Shown here in pieces: positions 49,181-58,485 of a DNA stretch of 64,000 nucleotides. Each line of letters begins with the position of its first letter. Positions within the stretch are counted from its first letter, which is position 1. The notes below the pieces were generated by a model, which saw only the letters and a list, made by a program, of their open reading frames with translations, ran no database searches and was not told where the DNA came from. The translations under genes and the position numbers were made by a program. This DNA comes from Bradyrhizobium zhengyangense (lineage in GTDB: Bacteria; Pseudomonadota; Alphaproteobacteria; Rhizobiales; Xanthobacteraceae), in contig NZ_JAKLUA010000024.1 in NCBI RefSeq assembly GCF_022012435.1, forward strand, positions 1-64,000. Direction: 5' to 3'.

Positions 49181-50041
49181 ATGCGCGTCAATCGTTCGAC
49201 TCCCGCCAATCTGATCCTCAACCTGCTCGTGGGCGTTTGCGCATTTATCCTAGCTTTTCCGCTTATCTGGATATTGATGATGTCGCTGAAGCAGCAGGCC
49301 GAAGTCATGACCTGGCCACCGACCTTTCTGTTCTCGCCGACCCTGGAGAATTTTCGCGTGCTGTTTGATGTCGCCCAGGCGGGGGCGACCAGCTATGGCA
49401 CCATCAAAGTCGATTTCTTGACGCCGATCACCAACAGCGTCGTCATAGCGCTGGGCTCGGTCATCGTGTCTCTGCTCGTGGGCGTGCCGGCCGGCTACGT
49501 GCTGGCGCGGCGCGACATACCTCTCAAAGAGGACATTGCGTTCTTCATTCTTGGATTCCGCTTTGCCCCGGTTCTCCTGGTCGTCATCCCGCTCTTCAGC
49601 GTATTCCAGACCATCGGGCTATATGACACCTATCTCGGCATGATCTGGGTCTACCAGGTGGTCACACTGCCGATGATCGTCTGGCTGAGCCGCTCCTACA
49701 TCGAGGACATCCCCAAGGACATCGAGGAGGCGGCTGCCATGGACGGCGCCAAACCCGTTCGCGTCGTGCTGCACATCGTGCTGCCACTGTTGAAGCCAGG
49801 ACTGATCGGAGCCTCATTGCTCATCTTCCTGCTCGCCTGGCACAATTTTGCCCTCGGTCTAATGCTGAGCTCGACCAAGGCGCCGGTGACGGTCGCTCTG
49901 CTCAAGCTTCTCAATCCGGGCGTGCAGTTCTATCCCGTCATGGCGGCCGGGCTCGTCGTGACGATGATCATTCCCGTCATCCTGATCGTCATTGGCCAGC
50001 GTCACCTCGAACGCGGCCTCACCTTCGGTGCCGTAAAATGA
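49181..50041 (+). CDS. sugar ABC transporter permease (MalG/UgpE type)
   Basis: 286 residues from ATG 49181 (GAAGAGG upstream); the frame is open further back into the first permease but those residues are not family-like. Six helices and the EAA loop KDIEEAAAMDGAKPVRVVLHIVLPLLKPG. It partners the preceding permease. Its stop overlaps the kinase ATG (ATGA at 50038). Confidence 0.9.
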   Translation: MRVNRSTPANLILNLLVGVCAFILAFPLIWILMMSLKQQAEVMTWPPTFLFSPTLENFRVLFDVAQAGATSYGTIKVDFLTPITNSVVIALGSVIVSLLVGVPAGYVLARRDIPLKEDIAFFILGFRFAPVLLVVIPLFSVFQTIGLYDTYLGMIWVYQVVTLPMIVWLSRSYIEDIPKDIEEAAAMDGAKPVRVVLHIVLPLLKPGLIGASLLIFLLAWHNFALGLMLSSTKAPVTVALLKLLNPGVQFYPVMAAGLVVTMIIPVILIVIGQRHLERGLTFGAVK

Positions 50042-50979
50042 ACACCCGGCCATTGATGTTCTTCGGAACGACGAATCTCGATCTCTGCTTCAACGTCGAG
50101 CGACTGCCGACTCCAGGTGAAAGCCTGATGGGCGGCTTGACCCGTTACCCCGGAGGCAAGGGCGCCAATCAGGCCGTTGCTGCCGCCCGGCTTGGCCTCA
50201 AGCCACATTTCTACACGCGTCTCGGCGATGACGATGCCGGCCACTGGCTGTTGCAGTCCCTGATGCAGGCCGGCGTTCGCGCAGATGCCATTCAGATCTC
50301 TGCGGGCGAGGTCTCCGGTTCAGCCCTGGTCATGGTCGGCGACGACGGCTCGAACATGATCGTCATAGACCCTGGCACGAATTTGAACGTGACACCCGAG
50401 ATGATCGAGCGCGCGGCCGAGTTCATCGCGCGCGATGCAATCGTTGTTGCGGAAATGGGGATGCCGATCTCGGCCCTTAATCGGCTCTTCGAGATGAAGG
50501 CGGACAAGGGTTTTGAACTCATCTTCAAGCCGGCGCCGGTCAGGCCCGGGCTTTCACCGGCCGCGTGGGCAAGCGTTGACTTCGTCACGCCGAACCAGAC
50601 GGAAGCCTTTGAGCTCACAGGGATCGAAGTCCTCGACTTCCACACAGCCGCGGGCGCGGCCTTAAAGCTTCTCGATCTCGGTCCAGCTGCCGCCCTAATC
50701 ACCTTGGGCGCGCAGGGCGCTTACTATGCCGACAAGAAGCAATCTTTTTCTCTGCGCGCCTTCCCGGTGAAGGTCGTGGATACCACGGCCGCAGGGGATG
50801 CTTTCAATGGCGCCTTCGCCGCTTCATTGGCTGAGAGCCTGCCCTTGAGGGAAGCCGTACGAAGGGCGCTCGCGGTGGCAGCCCTGTGCGTGACGCGCCG
50901 CGGTGCTCAAAGCTCGATGCCGAGCCGCGAGGCGGTTGGCGAATTTCTGCAATCACAAACGATCCTGGAGTTGGAATGA
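50038..50979 (+). CDS. PfkB-family sugar kinase (ribokinase-like)
   Basis: 313 residues. N-terminal PfkB signature PGGKGANQAVAAARLG and C-terminal DTTAAGDAFNGAFAA, with the catalytic Asp and the anion hole, are both intact; ALVMVGDDGSNMIVIDPGTN fits ribokinases. It phosphorylates the imported sugar with ATP. The ATG overlaps the permease stop and its own stop overlaps the SDR start, so translation is tightly coupled. The exact sugar is unknown. Confidence 0.85.
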   Translation: MNTRPLMFFGTTNLDLCFNVERLPTPGESLMGGLTRYPGGKGANQAVAAARLGLKPHFYTRLGDDDAGHWLLQSLMQAGVRADAIQISAGEVSGSALVMVGDDGSNMIVIDPGTNLNVTPEMIERAAEFIARDAIVVAEMGMPISALNRLFEMKADKGFELIFKPAPVRPGLSPAAWASVDFVTPNQTEAFELTGIEVLDFHTAAGAALKLLDLGPAAALITLGAQGAYYADKKQSFSLRAFPVKVVDTTAAGDAFNGAFAASLAESLPLREAVRRALAVAALCVTRRGAQSSMPSREAVGEFLQSQTILELE

Positions 50980-51748
50980 CTGAACAGTTCTCAGTTTCGG
51001 ATAGAACGGTGCTCGTAACCGGAGCCGGTGGAGGCATCGGGTCGGCCATTGTTTCAATGCATTCCGGGCGGGAGGGGCGAATGTCCTTGCCACCGATGCT
51101 AATCTCGCAAACCTCAGGGAGACCTTGGCTGGCCTGCCCCATGGCAACGGCGTACTGCCAATGGCGATGGATGTCGCGCGGGAGGACGATGTCGCAAGGG
51201 TGCTAGATGAGATTGCCAGACGTTTCGGCCGGCTCGATGTGCTGGTGAATAACGCCGGCATCAAGTCTGCCGAGCCGCTCCTGAACGGCAATTCGGAAAA
51301 GATCGAGCGCACGATCCAGATCAACTCAGTCGCTGTCCTGCGCTCCTCCAAACTGGTGGTCGACCGGTTCATGAAGGCGAAAGGTGGCCGTATCGTCAAC
51401 GTCGGCTCCTCGCTGTCCTCGCAAGGTGCAGTCTTCAACTATCAGGCTGGCGGCGCCGACTACTGCTTGTCCAAGGCGATCGTCCACGATCTCACCAAGC
51501 TGCTCGCCTACGAATGCGCGCCGCTCAAGATCAATGTCAACGCAATCGCCCCTGGCATTATCGACACGCCCATGCACGGGCGTCCCCGGGAGGAGACCGA
51601 AGCCCGCCATAGTGGCCGGATCCCGCTGGGACGCGTGGGTCTACCGGAGAATATCGCGGGTCTTGCTGTCTTTCTCGCAAGCCCCGCGGCCTCATATATG
51701 ACCGGGCAGATTCTTCACGTGAACGGCGGGATGCTGATGAATGGCTAA
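50976..51748 (+). pseudogene. short-chain dehydrogenase/reductase, one frameshift
   Basis: MTEQFSVSDRTVLVTGAGGGIGSAI (NAD(P) motif TGxxxGIG) is followed by a frameshift near 51052. The next frame resumes with AGGANVLATDANLANLRETL, MDVAREDDVARV, VLVNNAGI, the catalytic Ser in VNVGSSLSSQG and Tyr-x3-Lys in DYCLSKA, ending at 51748 (GGMLMNG). All catalytic residues exist but not in one frame. It would oxidise a sugar or polyol. Its start overlaps the kinase stop and its stop overlaps the HAD start. Confidence 0.85.
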
Positions 51749-52567
51749 TACCGCCCCGGCCCATAACTGGCCGCAAGTCAAAGGTATCATTTCGGATCTC
51801 GATGGCGTGGTTTATCGCGGCAACGCGGCGATACCAGATGCTATCCAGACATTTGGAGCTTGGCAGACGGCAGGATTGCCGTTCTGCTTCGTGACTAACA
51901 ATTCCACCCATACCCCCGAAGATGTCTCCGCAAACTTGCGAGTTTCGGGCTTGTCGTCACGCCGAAAGACGTTGTCACGAGCGCCATCACTGCCGCCGAG
52001 CTCATTCGCGCGACATACAAGGATGCAACGCGCGTATTCGTCGTGGGCGCGCCATCGCTGGTGAAGGCCATCACCGAAGCGGGGCTCGATGTGACCGATC
52101 GCGAACCCGATGCCGTGGTCATGGGCCTCGATCGCTAGATAACGCATGAGAAGCTGCGGATTGCGGTCGAAGCGATCCTGAACGGTGCCGCATTCGTCGG
52201 CACCAACCCCGATCTCCTCCTGCCGACCGCAGGCGGTTTCGAACCTGGAGCAGGAGCAACGATCACAGCTGTAGCTGCTGCCACAGGCGTGAAGCCCTTG
52301 ATTGTCGGGAAACCTGAGCCGCACATGATCGAGACGGCACTTTCCCGTCTCGGGACGGCGCGCAACGCCACATTGATGATTGGCGACCAGATCCAGACGG
52401 ATATCCAGGCCGGAAAGCGAGCGAAGCTACCGACGGTGCTGGTCACGACCGGCGTGCCGCCCCGCGAAGACCCATCCCTGGTGCCACCTGATTTTATCGT
52501 CTCCAGCCTGGCAGAGATTGAGGTCCCGGCGGCGCTGGTCGAACGGATTCGACAGAGGAGTTCGTGA
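51741..52567 (+). pseudogene. NagD-like HAD phosphatase, frameshift plus amber codon
   Basis: Motif I ISDLDGVVYRGNAAIPDA and motif II FVTNNSTHTPEDVSA are followed by a frameshift near 51945. The second frame has VVTPKDVVTSAITAAELI, AVVMGLDR, a TAG at 52136-52138, then ITHEKLRIAVEAILNGAAFVGTNPDLLLPT, KPEPHMIETAL and motif IV MIGDQIQTDIQAG. Two independent lesions disable it. It belongs to the NagD/AraL group (sugar-phosphate phosphatases) and lies between SDR and ATPase genes with 4-base overlaps on both sides. Confidence 0.85.
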
Positions 52568-53679
52568 TGGCCGATGTTCGTTTGGAAGGCGTCAACAAGG
52601 CCTATGGGACAATCCAGATCCTGCGGAACATTGATCTCACCATCGATCACGGCGAGTTCGTCGTGTTCGTCGGACCTTCGGGATCGGGCAAGTCGACGCT
52701 GTTGCGAATGATTGGAGGACTAGAACGAATCAGCGGCGGCCGGCTTCTGATTGACAACGAGCTCGTCAATGATGTCGATGCGGCGGATCGAAACCTCGGG
52801 ATGGTGTTTCAGAGCTACGCGCTCTATCCGCACATGACTGTGCGCGAGAACCTTGCCTTTCCTCTGCGAATGGCAAAGGTTGCGAAGACCGGGATCGAGA
52901 CCAGGGTCGCCGAGACTGCGTCGCTGCTACAGATCGATCATCTTCTGGACCGAAAACCCCGACAACTCTCGGGCGGCCAGCGTCAGCGCGTTGCGATTGG
53001 CCGCGCAATTGTTCGCGAACCCAAGGTGTTCCTATTCGACGAACCCCTGTCGAACCTTGATACCGAATTGCGGGTGCAGATGCGGGTTCAGATTGCCAAG
53101 CTCCACAAGCAGCTTGGGAATACCATGATCTACGTGACACACGACCAGGTGGAAGCCATGACAATGGCCGACAAGATCGTCGTACTCAAGGACGGCAACA
53201 TCGAGCAGGTGGGAAGCCCGCATGATCTCTATCACAATCCGGCATCCCGGTTTGTGGCCGGATTCATCGGCTCACCCAAGATGAATTTCCTGGGCGGCCA
53301 CATCGAGGCGGCGCACGAGGCGGGCATGGACGTCAGGCTCGACGCCGGGGCGACAGTCTCCGTCCCCGTGCAGCCGGATCAATTGCTCGTCGGCAAGCCG
53401 ATCACACTCGGAATTCGCCCCGATGACTTCTCTCCATCTGCGGCGGAGAGGAAAGAGATCGCGATCGAACTCGACGTCGATTTCGTCGAGCATCTTGGCA
53501 GCGTCACCTACATCTACGGAAACGCTGGCAAGGAATCGGTGGTCGCAAAGGCGCCAAAGCCGGAGTCACAGAAGAGGTCTGGCAAGGTTCGTCTTGCGGC
53601 GTCGCCGGCGGACTGCCACCTGTTCGTGACGAACGGAAAGGCGCTGCGCCGGTTGCACGCGCCCGCAAATTGGAGCTAG
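52564..53679 (+). CDS. MalK/UgpC-type ABC transporter ATP-binding protein
   Basis: 371 residues. Walker A VGPSGSGKSTLLR (about 36-48), Q-loop VFQSYALYPHMTV, signature LSGGQRQRVAIGRAI, Walker B VFLFDEPLSNLD, switch VTHDQVEAM and a C-terminal OB-fold (GIRPDDF). It energises the two permeases. Intact. The last residues (RSGKVRLAASPADCHLFVTNGKALRR) fit the TOBE domain. Confidence 0.9.
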   Translation: MMADVRLEGVNKAYGTIQILRNIDLTIDHGEFVVFVGPSGSGKSTLLRMIGGLERISGGRLLIDNELVNDVDAADRNLGMVFQSYALYPHMTVRENLAFPLRMAKVAKTGIETRVAETASLLQIDHLLDRKPRQLSGGQRQRVAIGRAIVREPKVFLFDEPLSNLDTELRVQMRVQIAKLHKQLGNTMIYVTHDQVEAMTMADKIVVLKDGNIEQVGSPHDLYHNPASRFVAGFIGSPKMNFLGGHIEAAHEAGMDVRLDAGATVSVPVQPDQLLVGKPITLGIRPDDFSPSAAERKEIAIELDVDFVEHLGSVTYIYGNAGKESVVAKAPKPESQKRSGKVRLAASPADCHLFVTNGKALRRLHAPANWS

Positions 53680-53713
53680 TTTTCGCAACCGCCGTGCAGG
53701 AGGCGGGCAAGTC

Positions 53714-55489
53714 ATGCACACGCGGACAGACCAGGCAAAGGGCGGCGGCATCAGGCGGTTCTTCCGCAACTCCCGCTCCTTTATGCTTGGGGCTGGAATA
53801 GGATCGGGCATGACCGCGCGAGCGGCCGAACGGGCGGGCGCGGATTTCGTTCTCGCCCTTAACGCCGGCCGATTTCGCGCGATGGGGGGCTCTTCGCCAG
53901 CCTCAATTCTTCCAATCCGCAATACAAACGAATTCGTGGCGGGCTTCGGCCGGACCGAGATCCTGCCCTCAACGAAATTGCCGGTATTTTTTGGCGCTTG
54001 TACCTTCGATCCGCAGCTGGATATCGACCGCTTTCTCGACCGCATCATGCGATGGGGTTTTTCAGGCGTCACCAATTTCCCGTCCGTCATCCACATTGAT
54101 GACTACAGGAGATCACTGCTTGAAAGTTGCGGGCTCGGCTACGAGCGGGAAATCGAACTCCTGGTCAAAGCCGCAAAACGCGGCCTAATGACCATCGCTT
54201 ATACTCGCACCCAGTCCGAAGCAAGGCGCATGGTTGAAGCTGGAGCTGAAGCCATCTGTATCAACTTCAATCTCAACCGCGCTGTCGAAAGCGGATGCGA
54301 CTTGTCGATCAGCCTGTCGGAGCTTGCCGCGCGAACGAGCGCTGTTGCGCGTGTCGCTCAATCCGTCGACGTGAACGCAATTTGCCTGCTTGGTGGCGGG
54401 CCAATCACGAAGCCTGACGAACTCCTGGACATCTGCCGAGAAACGGGTGTGCAGGGTTTCATTGGCGGTTCGTCGCTCGACCGCATCCCGCTCGAAATGT
54501 CAGTTCTCGAGGTAACCTCGGGCTTTAAGACCATCCACTTATTGCGAGAGAAGGTCGATCTCCTCGAGCGCCAGCTCCAGTTGAGCGGATTCCGGCATGG
54601 CGTCATCGCGCAGTCCTCGATCATGAAGCACGTGCTTGAGACTGCAAGGCGCTTGGCAAGTAATCCCAATTCTGTGCTGGTGTGGGGCGAGGCGGGATCG
54701 GGAAAGCGAAGGATAGCGAACCTCGTCCATGCCTTTAGCGATCGGAGACACACGAAGGCCGCGCTGTTTCATTGCCGCCGAGGGCCGGCAATCGACACGG
54801 TCGGTGCGCTGTTCGGTGCCGAGAGCGCTGAGAATAGGAGGCGCCAACTGTCGCTCCTCGAAGCCGCAAGTGATTCCGCGCTCCTGCTGACGCATGTCGA
54901 TCAGCTGTCGCGAGATGGGCAAGAGCGTCTCGCGGACTATCTCGAGACGGGTACTTTCACGCCGCTGAACGGCGTATCCGTTGTAAGGTCAAACGCCCGG
55001 ATCATCGCAACCGCGACAGTGACCCGCGGAGCAAGCTTGGAAAGTGTTCTATGTCCCCGCCTTCTTGCCTTCTTTGCCGGGCTTGACATAGAACAACCCG
55101 CTTTGCCAAACCGTCTGGAGGACCTTCCACAGCTCATTCAGCATTTTGCCGTCGAAGCCAAGGGGGATTCGAATGCACAAACGCTGGCAATAGAGAAGTC
55201 CGCGTTCTTGGCGTTAGCGGGCCACCATTGGCCCGGAAATTTGAGAGAATTGCGCCAGATCGTCAATCAACTGGTGATGGTGAAAGACGCGCATATAACT
55301 GCTGACGTCCTCAAGCCGCTTCTGAACTCGACGTCGCCCGCTCGGCCCAAAGGAGCATTCTCCGAGCGCGAGTGGTTCATCGAAGGCCTAAAACGAAACA
55401 GGCTCCACCGTGGCAAGACCGCACAATCTCTTGGGCTTTCAAGGAAGACGCTTTACAACAAGATAAAGAAACTGCGGATCCTAGAATAG
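53714..55489 (+). CDS. TIM-barrel sensor / AAA+ / Fis-HTH regulator
   Basis: 591 residues in three parts. Residues about 10-270 form a PEP-hydrolase-like TIM-barrel signal-transduction domain (GAGIGSGMTARAAERAGADFVL, GFSGVTNFPSV at 116-125, ICLLGGGPI, GFIGGSSLDR). A short coiled coil (LREKVDLLERQLQL) links to an AAA+ domain of sigma-54-activator type with GEAGSGKR (325-332), HHWPGNLRELRQIVNQL (sensor II), then a Fis-type HTH (KTAQSLGLSRKTLYNKIKKL). The GAFTGA loop that contacts sigma-54 is missing, and the Walker B acidic pair reads LLTHVDQL. So it probably does not open sigma-54 promoters; TyrR-like action is possible. It follows the ATPase by 34 bases and likely regulates this cluster. Confidence 0.75.
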   Translation: MHTRTDQAKGGGIRRFFRNSRSFMLGAGIGSGMTARAAERAGADFVLALNAGRFRAMGGSSPASILPIRNTNEFVAGFGRTEILPSTKLPVFFGACTFDPQLDIDRFLDRIMRWGFSGVTNFPSVIHIDDYRRSLLESCGLGYEREIELLVKAAKRGLMTIAYTRTQSEARRMVEAGAEAICINFNLNRAVESGCDLSISLSELAARTSAVARVAQSVDVNAICLLGGGPITKPDELLDICRETGVQGFIGGSSLDRIPLEMSVLEVTSGFKTIHLLREKVDLLERQLQLSGFRHGVIAQSSIMKHVLETARRLASNPNSVLVWGEAGSGKRRIANLVHAFSDRRHTKAALFHCRRGPAIDTVGALFGAESAENRRRQLSLLEAASDSALLLTHVDQLSRDGQERLADYLETGTFTPLNGVSVVRSNARIIATATVTRGASLESVLCPRLLAFFAGLDIEQPALPNRLEDLPQLIQHFAVEAKGDSNAQTLAIEKSAFLALAGHHWPGNLRELRQIVNQLVMVKDAHITADVLKPLLNSTSPARPKGAFSEREWFIEGLKRNRLHRGKTAQSLGLSRKTLYNKIKKLRILE

Positions 55490-55496
55490 CCTACCC

Positions 55497-56225
55497 TCAT
55501 TTCTTGCGTCGGGTTTGCTGCGACGTAGTCGCATGCAAAAACGAGAACCTTGGCATCGACGATGCCTGTTGGCCAAGGCTGATCAACCCCATTTCGTCGC
55601 AAATCCTACGCGCAAGAGCCTCTTCGGGCAAATACACAATACCTTCGAGATGCGCTCCAAGTCTCGTCTCTGCCATCGTGATCTCAGAATCCTTGGCAGC
55701 AACAAACAGGATTTTGAATCCCAGGCTGGCGAACCATTCCATACGTCGAAGTTCGAGCTCCAGTCCGGAGTTAATTGGCATGCCATCCGTAGCCTGCTCA
55801 ATGATAGATGCAGGTGGGAAATTTGTGACGCCGGAGATTCTCGCCTCTTTCAGCAAGTCGGCAAAATCCTCCCAACAGGCAAAGGGATCGATCATGACCA
55901 TCGCCGCGTAGGCGCGAATGGACGCTTGCTTGTCGAGGCTGCGCAAATCTCGCAAAAGACAGTCATTCCAGTCGACGACAGGTAAAGTCGCCATTACGAG
56001 CATCGAGTCTGCTGGAAAGCTCCGCAGGGACGGCGCGTAGATTTCCAAGGGCGCGCCTCTAGATGCGGCCGTTAAGCGCGTGGCAAGCTTGCAGCTGACT
56101 ATACCCATTCTTACCCACCCGGAAGTATCGCCGATGTTATACAATGCTTCAGCCCGGTCTAGACCTCCTATTGTTGAGAATGCTCCGGGAGGAAATTCGT
56201 GTCTCATTATTTGGCGGACGGCCAA
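55497..56225 (-). CDS. stand-alone PEP-hydrolase-like TIM-barrel protein
   Basis: 242 residues. DFADLLKEARISGVTNFPPASIIEQATDG and FASLGFKILFVAAKDSEITMAETRLGAHLEGIVYLPEEAL match the second half of the TIM-barrel domain of the neighbouring regulator, but the N-terminal GAGIGSGM region is lacking. It is either truncated or a distinct short member. It converges on the regulator gene with 7 bases between stops. It may bind the same ligand. No catalytic residues can be assigned. Confidence 0.6.
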   Translation of the reverse strand: MAVRQIMRHEFPPGAFSTIGGLDRAEALYNIGDTSGWVRMGIVSCKLATRLTAASRGAPLEIYAPSLRSFPADSMLVMATLPVVDWNDCLLRDLRSLDKQASIRAYAAMVMIDPFACWEDFADLLKEARISGVTNFPPASIIEQATDGMPINSGLELELRRMEWFASLGFKILFVAAKDSEITMAETRLGAHLEGIVYLPEEALARRICDEMGLISLGQQASSMPRFSFLHATTSQQTRRKK

Positions 56226-56887
56226 GCGTCGGTCCCGGATGGAGCCTCGCCTGTAAATGTTTCAATCCGTGCGTGTGAAAGCCGGCGTCACCCTTGTCGG
56301 TGGTTGGTTGAAGCTGAAGCAAAAATCACCCGCTGGATCCTTTCGCGGCCACTAAGGGGAAATCTCGCGGCCGCCAGTGATGGGAAAGAGGTGTTCCGCT
56401 TCACCGCAACCTTCAATGGTCTGGATCACGCGCAAGCGCCAAAGCCCGTGCCGACCCTCGCTCTCCGAATGCGAGAGTGGCGGCGCAAGTCTCCAGCCTG
56501 GTCCAGCGTCTCGTCCGGAATCTCTCCGAACTGGGGGGCACCAGGAAAATCTAATTCAATCGGTAATTTGGTCGCGGTGGTCTCCGGCGTCCTATGTCGA
56601 TGCGTTGGGCGACCAACTATCCGATTTGTCGCCTGCTAACGATAGCCTTCGGCTCCGCTGGCAGACCGGTTCGTCTGCCTTCCTCCCTCAACTTAAGCCG
56701 CTGTTGGAGAAATCTGACAGCGGCTTTTTCTTAAAGGACACTAGGCATCTCATTCATTGAAGCGCGAGTGTCGCTAACGAGCGCGCCAATCCTCAAGGGC
56801 GGGACCCTTCCACGCTCTCGGCATTGAAGGAACACGCCCGTACCTCCAAAGGCAGTGAGATAGTAAAATTCGATTAGACCGAAGACT
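56226..56887. other. gene-poor stretch left of cassette copy 2
   Basis: About 660 bases. Plus-strand frames (for example 56377-56760) resemble no family. The only clear structure is the terminator at 56695-56731. Downstream of the second dehydrogenase gene there is no sequence shared with the corresponding place after copy 1. Confidence 0.4.
56695..56731 (+). terminator. Rho-independent terminator (plus strand)
   Basis: AAGCCGCTGT pairs perfectly with ACAGCGGCTT across a 12-base loop and is followed by TTTCTT. No intact plus-strand gene ends just before it, so it may mark the end of a lost gene. It also shields the cassette on the other strand from nothing obvious. Confidence 0.75.
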
Positions 56888-57793
56888 TTATGAGTGAGAC
56901 AAATGAGGTAGAGTCAGTTCGCCTTTGCCCGAGGCAACCGAGGCGTTTAACTTGTTCGCAGCCGCAGCTAGGATCGGCACCGAAACTACGTTCTCGCCCG
57001 CTAGGCGCACAGCGCAATTAATATCCTTTGCGGAATTGGCAATTGAGACGGCCAGAACATCGGGTTTTTCGCCCAACAAAAAGGCAGCGAAGGCTTGGAA
57101 TATTCCGCTGTTAGTGGAACCGCGGCTGACCAGAGAGCGGAGTGTTACAAGATCAATGTCAAGAGCCTTTGCGAATTGGCAGACCTCTGCTGCGACGGCC
57201 GCTATGCCCATAGTCATGCTGTTGTAAACAAGCTTGAGCTTATGACCCTGTCCGACTTCTCCGACATGAAGAACGGTCTCACAAAATGCAGCAAGAATGC
57301 CTTCCGCCACAGGAAAGAGCGTCTCGTTCGATCCAACGATCGCATTGAGAAGGCCGAACTCAGCTTGTTCGGGGCTACGTGTTACTGGGGCATCTACAAA
57401 ACCTAGGCCATGTTCTTGAGCCTGCTCCGCCAGTGTAACTGTCGAAGCAGGATAAGATGTCGTGCAGTCAATTATCAAACCGCCACGGGACATATGGACA
57501 AAAAGCCCATCCTGCCCAAGGCACACTGCCTCAACCTCGCGGCTTGACGGTAGGGACAACACCACAGCGCTTACATGTTGCGCCAACTCAGCGATCGAAG
57601 GATGTTCACGGGCACCGGCTGAAGCAAATCGATTCGCACCGAAACGATTCTTGTTGGCTTTGATATGCAGTTCAATTTGATGACGCATCAGGCTAATACC
57701 CATTCCAGTTCCCATTCGCCCGACGCCGACAAGACCTATTCTCTGTTTCGCAGTGCTAGGACCTGCGTTTGGTGATGATGCCTCGCTGAACAT
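56888..57793 (-). CDS. 3-hydroxyisobutyrate-dehydrogenase-like NAD(P)-dependent enzyme (copy 2)
   Basis: 301 residues, same length as copy 1. IGLVGVGRMGTGMG, IIDCTTSYP, DAPVTRSPEQAEFG and the catalytic-type Lys in KLKLVYN are kept, so it should be active. Most differences from copy 1 are conservative and in surface regions. It starts 12 bases after the HAD stop and is the last gene of the second cassette. Function as for copy 1: oxidation or reduction of a 3-hydroxy-acid-like intermediate (inference). Confidence 0.85.
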   Translation of the reverse strand: MFSEASSPNAGPSTAKQRIGLVGVGRMGTGMGISLMRHQIELHIKANKNRFGANRFASAGAREHPSIAELAQHVSAVVLSLPSSREVEAVCLGQDGLFVHMSRGGLIIDCTTSYPASTVTLAEQAQEHGLGFVDAPVTRSPEQAEFGLLNAIVGSNETLFPVAEGILAAFCETVLHVGEVGQGHKLKLVYNSMTMGIAAVAAEVCQFAKALDIDLVTLRSLVSRGSTNSGIFQAFAAFLLGEKPDVLAVSIANSAKDINCAVRLAGENVVSVPILAAAANKLNASVASGKGELTLPHLSHS

Positions 57794-57805
57794 GGTTCAT
57801 GCACT

Positions 57806-58477
57806 CTAGAAAAAGCCGTGCCTTTGTAAGATAGGCAACAGCTCATGATGGTTGTTAATCGAATAGTCAGGATTTGCCGCCCGCAAGCGCGAGTCCGAAA
57901 CAAAACCTCCGGTGATCGATATGCTTATGAGTGCGAGATTGCGTGCGATGTCCATTTCGATCGGCATATCGCCGATGATAAACGTCGACGCCGGGTCGAG
58001 GCTGTACTTCTGCATGTAGAGGCGAAGCCGCTCTCCTTTGCTCATCGATTTGTATTGAGTGGCGCGGCTTTCAAAGGCGAGAGCTTCGTTGATGTAGTCA
58101 TGGATTCCAAGTCTTCTCAATTGGGACCGAAGGGGGGCAACGATATGGTTGCTCACGATGACGGACAAAGCTGCTTCTCGGTGCGCTAGCTCCAGCACTC
58201 TACGCGCGCCCTCGCGCAGATCGGCGCGATCCGCAAGTGGTTCATAGGTGTTGTGAAAGACAGCGCTGCCATCGCGATCCACGGCCGCAACCTCGTCCTG
58301 CGACATTCCGAGATTGCGATAAAGAAGAGATAGCGGGAGGTCGCAATGTTCCCGAAACGTCTCCATATTGATCGGCGCGTAACCAAAGCGGTTCAGAATA
58401 GCATTAGTCGTTTGAAGCAGTGCGTGCGCATCATCGAGCAACGTTCCATTCCAATCAAAGACGAGAACGGGTTTCAT
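57806..58477 (-). CDS. HAD-superfamily phosphatase (copy 2)
   Basis: 223 residues from ATG 58477, chosen because it matches copy 1 and follows TGAGGTC; the frame opens 4 codons earlier. Motif I FDWNGTLLDD again has Asn at the second position, motif II VIVSNH and motif IV IGDMPIEMD (last Asp kept, Thr to Met change). It starts 8 bases after the PurF-like stop. The Asn in motif I being identical in both copies argues that it is a feature of the enzyme and not an accident. Confidence 0.8.
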   Translation of the reverse strand: MKPVLVFDWNGTLLDDAHALLQTTNAILNRFGYAPINMETFREHCDLPLSLLYRNLGMSQDEVAAVDRDGSAVFHNTYEPLADRADLREGARRVLELAHREAALSVIVSNHIVAPLRSQLRRLGIHDYINEALAFESRATQYKSMSKGERLRLYMQKYSLDPASTFIIGDMPIEMDIARNLALISISITGGFVSDSRLRAANPDYSINNHHELLPILQRHGFF

Positions 58478-58485
58478 TAATGACC

